Below, piece after piece: positions 26,601-34,400 of a stretch of 64,000 nucleotides of DNA; positions within the stretch are counted from its first letter, which is position 1, and each line of letters starts with the position of its first letter. A program made the position numbers and the translations under genes. A model generated the notes under the pieces. That model saw only the letters and a program-made list of their open reading frames with translations, did not search any database and had not been told where the DNA came from. Origin of the DNA: Bifidobacterium aesculapii (GTDB lineage Bacteria > Actinomycetota > Actinomycetes > Actinomycetales > Bifidobacteriaceae); contig NZ_BCFK01000021.1 in NCBI RefSeq assembly GCF_001417815.1, positions 18,402-82,401 on the forward strand, read 5' to 3'.

Positions 26601-29600
26601 GCCGCAGCGTGACCTCGTCGTCACGGGCGAACACGCCGGAATCGGAGGCCCCCCGGAACACGCCGACCCTGATCTGCGCCTGCGCGCGCTGGCCCGTCCA
26701 GTCCTCCACCGCATAGGAGAAGGTGTCGGTGCCCGACGAGTCCGCGTATGCCTCGTACACGAGATAATTTGCACCCACCTCGGTGATGCGCCCCAGTTGG
26801 GGCGCCTTGTTGCCCAATCCGAGGAGCTGGTCGTCGTCGCCGTCTACGTCGATGCCGGTGAGCGTGATGGGGATGCGCACCTTCTGCCCGGCGGCGACCT
26901 GCGCCTGCGTGTCGTGCGGGGTCGGTGCCGCCTTGTTGTCGGCGTTGCTCTGATGTACGGTGATTGTGATCGTGCCGGAGGCGGAATTGCCCATATCGTC
27001 CTTGACGGTATAGGTGATGGGGAACACGCCCGGCTCGTCGGACGCCTGATAGCGCACGGTGTCGCCGGAGACGAACGCGATTCCCCTGAACGTCGCCTTG
27101 TCGGTCTGCAGATCGTTCTGCACGGTGACGGTCGTGCCGTCCGGGTAGCTGACATGGTCGAGTACGTCGATGGACACGATGCCGCCGGTGCGTACCTGCG
27201 CGTTCACGTTCGAGGCTTTGGGGACCGAACCGCCGGTCGACAGCGCCGGCGGCTGCAGCACGATGGTCCCCGTCGACGTTCCGGCGGTGTTCGCGACCGT
27301 ATAGGTGACCTCGACGGGTTTCGTCGGCACCCGGCGCGCCGTCAGATAGACGCGTTTGTGGCTGACCAGTCCGGTTTTGATGCCGGATGAGGGGTCCGCC
27401 GTCACCGAGGTCACGGACAACACGCCGCCCATCGGGTCGATGTCGTTGGTCAGCGGTTCCACGATCGCGGTGTTCTGTGCGCCGAGCAGCGCCACGTCGT
27501 TCGCGGCGATGGGCTTGGCCTGTTCGCCGGTGGCGGGCGCGACCTCCACGCGGGCGAGGCCCGTGGCGGGAATCGAGCCCTGCGTGACCGTGTACGGCAC
27601 GTAGTACGTGCCCGGGTCGGTCGCCTTGAACTGCAGGGTGAGGTCCGCCGCGTTCACCGTCACCGACGCTTCGTTCGGGGTGTCTGCCGCGGAGAGCTGC
27701 GCCGGCTGGGCGCTGGTCGCATGGATGTAGGGCTTCAGGTCGATGGAGGTGTCGGTGGCCGGCAGCGTGCTTCTGACCACCGGGTCGATGTCGGCGGGCA
27801 GCGTGTTCGCCGGCTTCACGGAGAAGTAGATCATGCCCGTTCCGGTCTGGTCGCCGTCGGAGACGGTCGTCTGCACGCCGACGCGGCCGGAGGTCATCGA
27901 TCCCGTGTTGAACGTGAGCTGCCCGTCGGCGCGTGTGGAGACGGTCACCTGGTCGGAGTTCTGCGGGATGGCGGAGACGAGCGTCAGGGGGTCGCCGTCC
28001 GGGTCGGTGAAGCTTCCCAATGCGTTGAACGTGTATGTGGCGCCTTGTTCGACCGACAATTCCGGCGGCACGTCCGTCTGCGAGGGGGCGGCGTTCTCGT
28101 CGGAGACGAGCGTCAGCGAGACGGTGGCGGAGGAGGTCTGGCCGTGCCCGTCCGAGATTTCGTAGGAGAAGCTCACGGCCCCGGCGCGCGCCTTCGTGGC
28201 GTCGAGCTGCAGATAGCGGCCGTCGTATATCGGAGAGACCGTGACGGTGGCGCCTGCGGGCGCGTCCACGTGCGTGATCTCGAGTACGGAGCAATCGGTC
28301 TGCTGGTCGTTGCGCAGCACGTCGAGGATCTGCTCGCCGCCGGCCCTCGCGCCGAACTCGTCGTCTTCGGCTTTGATTTCGCCGGATTGCCGGGAGCAGG
28401 TCTTGTCGAACTTGCGTTGGTTGTTTGCGGTCTCGTCGTTCTGCCGCTGTTGCTCGGATTGGTCGGTCTGGATCGTGTTCCACTGGATCTTGATGACATC
28501 GGTGGATTCACGTGGGTTCCATACGTTGCCGTTCACGACGTCGTTGAGCACGACCTGGCGGTGGTTGGTGCGGAACACGAGTTCCGAGGTGGCGTTCACC
28601 GACTGCAGGGAGGAGAACCGTGATTCTGAAGCCTTCGGCGAGCATGCGGAGACGTAGTTGTCGGCCTTCTGGCTCCATGCGGCGTACACACATCCCCCCG
28701 AGGAGACGGGACGTGCGGGCTCCCCCTTGCCGCCCGACCTGAGCGGTATGGGTTTGGGCTTCGACGAACCGAGATCGACGAGATCCAATCCGCTCTGCCC
28801 GGCGACGGCGACCCATCCGGCCTGCTTGCCGTCCACCGGCGGCAGCTGGGCGACGAGACGCCCGGTCATGTCGAGCATCGCGCTCCCGCCCTTGAATACC
28901 ACCCTGTTGCCCGAGGTGATGATGGGAACGTCGCCGATCACGGTGAACGAGGAGACGTTCATCCGCGCCCCGTCGGTGATGGATCCGGTCTCGGAACCGG
29001 AACGGTCGTGCGGGGAGTTCAACCGCAGCACCATGCCGTCCGACGGCCGGTACCCCCATACCACGCCGTGGAAGTCCACCACCGCCTTGCCCCCCGTGCC
29101 GAGACGCAGCTGCGGGTCGGCGTTCGCCGGGGACGCCGATTCGATGTCGTCAGCGGGTCCCGCCCACACGTCACCGGTCTTCGTGTCGAGGAACGCCACG
29201 GTGCCGCCGCCGATCATGGACGTGACGTCGCCCTTCGTCTCGGTGTTTCCCTCCACGCCCACCGTGGAGGCTTTGATCGACGAGGCCTTGCCAGATTCGT
29301 CGAGCACGGTGTCCGCGCCGTGCTGGGCGACGTCGAATCGCTGCGCCGCGGAGGCCACCCCCGCGTCCGCCTGCCTCAGGCGCACGTTGAAGCGCGCGGC
29401 CTTGCGGTCCTTCAACGAGGTGATCCACACCGACCCGTCGTCGAGCTGCACATGGCGTTGCGTGACCGAGCTGATGATGATCGCGCCGGCGACGACCGCG
29501 AGGAGCAGCAGCAGGACGACCACCGGCGTGATCCACCTGCGGTTACCCGACGGCGCCAGACGGTGCAGCAGGGCGCCGGCCCTGCGTGAGCGCTCGTATG

Positions 29601-29622
29601 CCTGGGAAGATTGTTTCGCCAT
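23659..29622 (-). CDS. fn3: Giant membrane-anchored protein with bacterial Ig-like and fibronectin type III domains
   Basis: A 1987-residue protein. Residues 1-33 are basic and cytoplasmic; one membrane segment is at about 34-54. An all-beta region to about 390 has 'GSVWITSL', 'GKAVVDFHGVVWGY' style strands that could be a propeller. A long series of Ig-like/cadherin-like repeats of about 90-100 residues runs to about 1490 (ISDGHGQTSSATVSLTL, VTDNDIS-type NDI motifs). At least two clear FN3 domains follow (about 1495-1685; SYTFRVRARNEVGWS), then degenerate ones. It corresponds to the FN3 protein of the bifidobacterial PFNA cluster, reported to bind a host cytokine. It is probably a sensor or adhesive partner of the kinase encoded upstream. 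Confidence 0.9.
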   Translation of the reverse strand: MAKQSSQAYERSRRAGALLHRLAPSGNRRWITPVVVLLLLLAVVAGAIIISSVTQRHVQLDDGSVWITSLKDRKAARFNVRLRQADAGVASAAQRFDVAQHGADTVLDESGKASSIKASTVGVEGNTETKGDVTSMIGGGTVAFLDTKTGDVWAGPADDIESASPANADPQLRLGTGGKAVVDFHGVVWGYRPSDGMVLRLNSPHDRSGSETGSITDGARMNVSSFTVIGDVPIITSGNRVVFKGGSAMLDMTGRLVAQLPPVDGKQAGWVAVAGQSGLDLVDLGSSKPKPIPLRSGGKGEPARPVSSGGCVYAAWSQKADNYVSACSPKASESRFSSLQSVNATSELVFRTNHRQVVLNDVVNGNVWNPRESTDVIKIQWNTIQTDQSEQQRQNDETANNQRKFDKTCSRQSGEIKAEDDEFGARAGGEQILDVLRNDQQTDCSVLEITHVDAPAGATVTVSPIYDGRYLQLDATKARAGAVSFSYEISDGHGQTSSATVSLTLVSDENAAPSQTDVPPELSVEQGATYTFNALGSFTDPDGDPLTLVSAIPQNSDQVTVSTRADGQLTFNTGSMTSGRVGVQTTVSDGDQTGTGMIYFSVKPANTLPADIDPVVRSTLPATDTSIDLKPYIHATSAQPAQLSAADTPNEASVTVNAADLTLQFKATDPGTYYVPYTVTQGSIPATGLARVEVAPATGEQAKPIAANDVALLGAQNTAIVEPLTNDIDPMGGVLSVTSVTADPSSGIKTGLVSHKRVYLTARRVPTKPVEVTYTVANTAGTSTGTIVLQPPALSTGGSVPKASNVNAQVRTGGIVSIDVLDHVSYPDGTTVTVQNDLQTDKATFRGIAFVSGDTVRYQASDEPGVFPITYTVKDDMGNSASGTITITVHQSNADNKAAPTPHDTQAQVAAGQKVRIPITLTGIDVDGDDDQLLGLGNKAPQLGRITEVGANYLVYEAYADSSGTDTFSYAVEDWTGQRAQAQIRVGVFRGASDSGVFARDDEVTLRPGTEATVPVTQNDISGDNTELSLVKELDSNGVPGAKANGTTIDFTAPSQTGTGYIVYTVKDKAGLTDTGTLTVNVDPNAPIEPPGAYDYRVPSSATIDKKSVDVDVSQWIANPSGSITDLKVDVHPSARAHARMKGGDKSTVITVDLTKEARAVPYTVTNTKYDVTATAFIQVPAYGVFPPSLRPKAPELKVNARETIQINIADYVRVGAGKEPYIDGADSVSATKAADGNLYVNDKTLKFTAPKDYSGPASITFTAVDGRKGADKTKIINSAVLTLPITVIGREVPPPTFSSSTIDVVAGEETKTIDLTALTHAPSGAYEDERRYTYSGGSTTGKVSATVSSSGQLQVKAERDASPGTTVSVPVKIAYGKGTVDAGVTVRVVASTRPLARIADKTLKVMAGGTETVGMLDDAYNPFPSEPLTVVQCTVDDTSKLTVRCGEDGVITVTAASDIGGSSNRVLVTVEDGTKIAERKVTGTITVSVMDKPDAPLLSPVDAKPQDSAVDLTWTPGSANGSPVTDYEVRWGKDGDKAMSKSCGAVTTCKITGLTNGKSYTFRVRARNEVGWSKESNSATGTPDKVPPAPSQVSVNGGKQQVTVTWDLPEYSGSPVDYYTVSLSNGDKETVRGATTHTFDIANADINDGYSVTATVSAHNKVGDGPSATPKDAAKPYGDPDQPAVTAVQTANSNKVTVTAKPGNMRNTTCDSVTFTLDDYSHDAPCGQTSYEFDIEDSDFGTSLTPGYSIDTKQGETTSGTGPAVTPMYRPAAPTGLSVRGTEDHCLVTWSDGDGKSGYFEYHAANGPTDTTDDDSFSYDPGPWRPCGPVNVHKVFRGTSGDDATASSDDVPNKPKAKVTGYDLEWEDHNTLRLSEGMVETYGQNATVVLTLTDENGETASPVSWAVNQPQPQTIDMKDYDLEGDIDWSITLKDGPKELVDGVEAHDSVTNSRPIADDSSKSLSGGLSERSLRAQPWIRGLAYHAQ

Positions 29623-29742
29623 GCCGTGTCTCCCGTCGCTTCCTCCGCCCCGCCGGGCGGTTCTTCACCCAATGTAACGCCGCTGCGGGGCGCGCGGTCG
29701 GGGTGTGCCGGTTGCCGGAGTCACGGCGTGTCGTCGCGGATG

Positions 29743-31131
29743 TCAGTGTTCGACGGCGCAGGCCGTCGCCGGCTGCGCCGACATCTGCCGGTCCGCCCGC
29801 ACGATCGACACCTCGATGCAGGTCTGTCCCGCGCCCTGGACCGCCTTGAGCGTCACCTTCGTGTCCTTCGCGATCGATGCCGTCGGGGTCTGCCCGGAGG
29901 TCTCGGCGGGTTGCCACGCGTAGGTGTCGCCTTCGTGTGGATCGGGGTTCTCCCATGTGAACGTGACCGTGCCGTCGTCGTTGTAGTCGCCGTACAGGTT
30001 CGTGGGGGAGGGCACTGCCGACGTGTCGGTCTCGTCGGGGGTCGTGGTCGTCGCGGAACCTTCGTCGGTCGTCGCGTCGCCGATCGAGGTGCGATCCGAG
30101 GCGGAGCCGGAATCGAGCCGCGGGGCGACGACGAACACGAACGTCAGCGCGATGGCTGCTGCCGCCGCCATGACGCCCGTCGTGATGGCCGCGGGCCGCA
30201 GCCATCGGCGGCGTTCCGTCGTGCCCGCCGGAGCGTCCGCGTTCGTGGCCATCCGCCGTTGGGTCGGGTAGGGCGGTTGCCCCTCGGCGACCACGGCCGT
30301 CATATGCCCGTAATGCTCCTGCTGGACGCGTTGCATCTCGCGTGCGAACTGCAGCGCGGAATAATACCGGTCGTCGGGGTCCTTCGACATCGCCTTGCGC
30401 AGCACGCGCTCCACGTCCGCGGGGACGTCCGGGCGGTTGATGGGGGGAACCGGCTTGGTGAGGATGAGGTCCTTCAGCTGCCCCGGCGTGCGCGGCCGGT
30501 ACCCATGCTCGAACGGGGAGCGGCCCGTCAATGTCGCGTACAGGGTGGCCGCGAGCGAGTAGATGTCCGCGGCCTCGGTGCCCGGGTGCCCGCCCAGCAC
30601 TTCGGGCGGCGCCCACGGCAGCGAGAATCCGGTGAACGTCCTGTCGTAGATGTTCGTGGAGATGCCGAAATCGGCGAGGACCGGCAGCCCCTGCGCGTTG
30701 ACGAGCACGTTGCTGGTCTTGATGTCGTGGTGGATGATGCCGGCGCGATGCGCGGTGAACAGCGCGCCCGACAGTTTGATGCCGAGGTCGAGCATCTGGT
30801 CGCAGGTGAGTGACGTGCGTTGCGTGATCTCCTTGTACGTGCCGTTCGGCGCGTATTCGAGCACGATGTATCCCAGTCCGTTCGACGTGACGCCCGCGCC
30901 ATAGATCTGCATGATGTACGGGTGACTCGACAGCTGGGCCATCGTATTGGCCTCCTGTGTGAACCGCGCGGCCGCGCGGGGGTCCAGCGCCTCGTGAGAC
31001 ACCTTCACCGCCACGACGCGGTTCGGTGTGTGCTGCTGGTACAGGTACACGCTTGCCGTGGAACCGGAGCCGAGCGTCTGGACGAACGTATAGCCGGGTA
31101 TCTTCGGCGGTGTCATGATTGATGCCGACAT
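29743..31131 (-). CDS. pkb2: PknB-like Ser/Thr protein kinase with extracellular FN3-like domain
   Basis: A 462-residue receptor-type kinase and first gene of the eight-gene operon. Kinase domain, residues about 13-275: Gly-loop GSGSTASV (21-28), ATP lysine Lys43, catalytic loop HHDIKTSN with Asp136 and Asn141, and ADFG with Asp154. The usual Arg before the catalytic Asp is His. One membrane segment lies at about 313-338. It is followed by a Thr/Asp-rich stalk and an FN3-like domain with two cysteines, instead of PASTA repeats. A phosphatase and a FHA protein lie in the same operon, forming a complete writer-eraser-reader set. It matches the kinase of the bifidobacterial PFNA cluster (Pkb2). 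Confidence 0.94.
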   Translation of the reverse strand: MSASIMTPPKIPGYTFVQTLGSGSTASVYLYQQHTPNRVVAVKVSHEALDPRAAARFTQEANTMAQLSSHPYIMQIYGAGVTSNGLGYIVLEYAPNGTYKEITQRTSLTCDQMLDLGIKLSGALFTAHRAGIIHHDIKTSNVLVNAQGLPVLADFGISTNIYDRTFTGFSLPWAPPEVLGGHPGTEAADIYSLAATLYATLTGRSPFEHGYRPRTPGQLKDLILTKPVPPINRPDVPADVERVLRKAMSKDPDDRYYSALQFAREMQRVQQEHYGHMTAVVAEGQPPYPTQRRMATNADAPAGTTERRRWLRPAAITTGVMAAAAAIALTFVFVVAPRLDSGSASDRTSIGDATTDEGSATTTTPDETDTSAVPSPTNLYGDYNDDGTVTFTWENPDPHEGDTYAWQPAETSGQTPTASIAKDTKVTLKAVQGAGQTCIEVSIVRADRQMSAQPATACAVEH

Positions 31132-31164
31132 GGTGCCTCTTTCTTTGAGGGCGGTCTTCCCCTG

Positions 31165-31170
31165 AATCTA
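31165..31170 (-). promoter_or_regulatory. Candidate -10 box of the kinase operon (TAGATT)
   Basis: On the minus strand TAGATT lies 33 bp before the kinase ATG, leaving a short leader of about 27 nt. There is no recognisable -35 at 17 bp. Tentative. Confidence 0.35.
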
Positions 31171-31356
31171 CGTTCCCTGTCGCAATCGTACGTGCGGCGC
31201 GGGATGAACGCGTTCGCCGGGCGGTTTCGGATGTGTGCGAGGTGCCGCGGCGGCGGCATGCTGGGGGCGTGACCGCGACGGCCGGGGGTTGCGCCGGTGA
31301 CGATGCCGGAACCGACGGCTCCCCTCCGGCGCGACACGCGGGGCGAAGCATTGCTT

Positions 31357-31374
31357 CCGGTACATATGTACCGG
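31357..31374 (+). promoter_or_regulatory. 18-bp palindrome at the adnA promoter
   Basis: A perfect palindrome, CCGGTACATATGTACCGG, ends 16 nt before the TACGCT -10 box of adnA. A 15/18 match sits at the same distance from the xseA -10 box (49043-49060). The spacing overlaps the -35 region, so it could be an operator or an activator site. Confidence 0.65.
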
Positions 31375-31390
31375 TTTGCCCGGCTCGGTC

Positions 31391-31396
31391 TACGCT
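31391..31396 (+). promoter_or_regulatory. -10 box of a leaderless transcript (TACGCT)
   Basis: TACGCT ends 6 nt before the adnA ATG at 31403; no Shine-Dalgarno. Confidence 0.55.
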
Positions 31397-31402
31397 TGAG
31401 GC

Positions 31403-34400
31403 ATGAACGGATACGAGGATGCCCACAAGGCGCTGGACGACCTGCTGCGCGGCGATGCGGCGCATGGCACGCTGCTGGTCGCCGGAGCCCCCCGAAGCGG
31501 CAAGACGGGGTTCGCCTATGACGCGCTGATGCGTGCGCTGCACATGTTCGGGAACGGCCATGCCGTGATGACCGTCGCGAACCGCGTCATCGCGGACGAT
31601 CTGGGCGATCGCGCGATCCGCGGCATCGGAGCCACCCCTCAGGTGCGCCCGGTCACCACGTTGTCCGCATTGGCGTTCCAGGTCATCGCCGAATGCCGGT
31701 ACGCCGCGGGGGAGTCGGCCCCGAGACTGCTCAACGGCGCGGAGCAGGACTCGTTGCTGCGCCGTGTGCTCGCCGTCCATCTCGGGCATGCGCAGGCCGG
31801 CGAACCGTGCGGCACATGCATGCTGCTCAGGGAGTATTTCGCCACGGAGGACTGGTCCGCCGCGGTCGGCACGCGGGTCGGCCTGGCCGAGGAGCCGCGG
31901 AATCGTCGTGGAGGCGCCTCCTCGGGTGCGGGCGGAAACGCCGGTGGGAGCGTTGCCGCCGATGAGGGCGACGCCGTCGGAACCGCGGTGGCCGCCACCG
32001 CCGAACTGCTCGAACGCAGCGTGTCCGCGTCGTTCACGGGCCAATTGAGGGACATGCTCGCCCGCATGGACGAGCTGGGGGCGTCACAGGAGCGCGAGGA
32101 TGAGCTGCTCCGGTCGTTGGAACGGTCGAGGTCGCGTGAGACGGGCGTGCGTGACGGGCGCATCGACCGTCTGCGCATCCAATGGCGTCTGGCGTTCACC
32201 CTGCGCGGCGAATACCTGGAGGCCGTGGAACGCGCCTACCCGGGCGAATACCGGCTCGACGCCTCACGGCTGCTGGTCGAGGCCGCCCGTGAGGTCGGGG
32301 CCGGGAACGCGCATGTGCCGAAGCTGCTGGTGGCGGACGACTTCCAGGACACCACGGTCGCGGGGCTGCGGTTCCTGGAGGCGCTCGCCGGCCGGGGCTC
32401 CTCGCTGCTGCTCGTGGGAAACCCCGACGAGGCGGTGCAGACGTTCCGCGGCTCCTACCCGGAATACCTGTTCGCCCAGGCCGTGCAGGGCCCTTTGCAC
32501 GCGCGGGCCGCCGTTCTGGACGCAGCTGGTGGCGCGGTGCCGGATGCCGCCGGAGCGACGGTCGCCGGGCCCGCCACCTATCGTGACCTTGTCGCCTCAC
32601 GGGTGTCGCTGTCGATTCCCTCGCCGGTCGAGGAGTCGGCGCCGCTCGCCGAACGCCCCGGCAAACTGCCGAGGTATGAGGGGTCATGGCCGGTCCGGCG
32701 CCTTCCCGCGGAATCGGCCCTGCCTCAGGACGGCACGATGCGGGGCGCCCTGTACCACAGCCCACGCGAGGAGCTCGACGACGTGGTGTGGCGCATCAAG
32801 CGCACGCACCTCGACACCGGTGCGGCATGGAACGACATGGCCGTCATCGCCCATGACAACGGCACGGTGCGCACATTCGGCGAACGGCTGCGACGGGACG
32901 GCGTGCCCGTACGGTATTCGTCCGTCACCCGGCCGCTCAGAGAGGCGCCGTTCGTGCAGGGGCTGTTCTGCCTGATCGAACTCGCCCGCCTGCGACTGCG
33001 CGGGGCAGGCGGCATGAACATGCCCCTGCGCCGTCTCGCCGCATACGCGCGTGGCCGCGTCGTCTCGCTGATGAACAGTCCGCTCGTGACCGCCGGGGCA
33101 CGCCCGGGGGAAGGCGCTCCCGGCCGCATGGAACCGATTGAAGCCGCGATGCGCTCGCTGGCCTCATTGGGGCAGATGATCGACGCCGACCGGCAGGGCG
33201 CAGCCGAAACGGAGCCATCCGCCACCGAGTCGGGCGGGGAGCAGGCCGCAGGCGTCGCCGACGGGCCGCTGTGCTCCCTGACGGCCGCGTGGCACGACCT
33301 CGTGCGGTCATGGGAAGACGCCCGTCAGGGCGATGACGCCACGGTCGTCGTCGACGATTCGCTGCTGGACGGCCCCGAAGACATCTCCTTCGACACGGAC
33401 GCCCAATACGTGATGCTCGCATTGGACGATCCGCACGCCCCCGCCGAGCGGACGCTCGCCATCCTCAATCAGGTGCTGGGGGATGACCCGCAGACGCGCG
33501 CCTTCCTGCGGTTGTGGAGGCTTGTCGGCAGAACCGCGGAAGCACTGCGCCGTCTTGAGGACGACGCCCCGCAGTTCGTGCTCGCCGCCGCCTGGGACGT
33601 CGCCGGCGTCGCCGGCGCCTGGCAGCGGCAGGCGCTCGCCAATACGGCCGAAGGTCGGGCCGCCAACGATCGTCTCGACGCGGCGATGCGCCTGTTCCAA
33701 TACGCCGAAGGCGGCGCGGGTGGGAGCGGCATCGTCTCGTTCATCGAACAGGTGCGGTCCATGCAGATCGAAGCCGATTCCCTCGCGCGCGTCAGACCCG
33801 TCGAACAGGCGGTCACCCTCACCACTCCGGCGGGTGCCGCGGGAAGGCACTGGCGTTTCGTATGGATGCCCGCCGTGCAGCAGGACGTGTGGCCGAACCT
33901 CGCCGAACGCAACACCATGTTCGGCGGCGAGGACATGGCGCGGATCATATTGTTCGGCGACGGTCAGGAGACCATGCGGGGCACCGGGGCACCGGGGCGT
34001 GATGCCGGATTGTCCGAAGTGCTTTCCGGAGAGAAGAAGAGCTTCCTGTACGCGCTCACCCGGGCGCTCGACGCCGACGGGCATGCGGGCGGGGTCATGG
34101 TCAGCGCCGTGCATGACGACGACCTGACACCATCCGATTTCCTCTACGGGTACATGCCGGAACGGTTCGACCGTTCGAGCGCCGTGTTTACCGTGGTCGG
34201 ACGGGAGGACGATGCGGCCCCGGACGGTCCGCGATCCGGTGACGGGGAAACGTCGGATGCGCCCGACGACGGTCTGTTCGCAGGCTCCTTCGCGGGATTG
34301 GACGGCGACCCGCGCGGACTCGTCGCCGCCGCACGAGCCGTATTGGCGCGTCACCCGGCGCAATCGGCGCAGGCAAGGGACGCCGCGGCGACGCTCGCGC

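Noticed and set aside
31357..31374. Canonical LexA (SOS) box at adnA
   Set aside because: The geometry matches but the half-sites are GGTAC/GTACC instead of CGAAC/GTTCG, so I report it only as a related or novel dyad.
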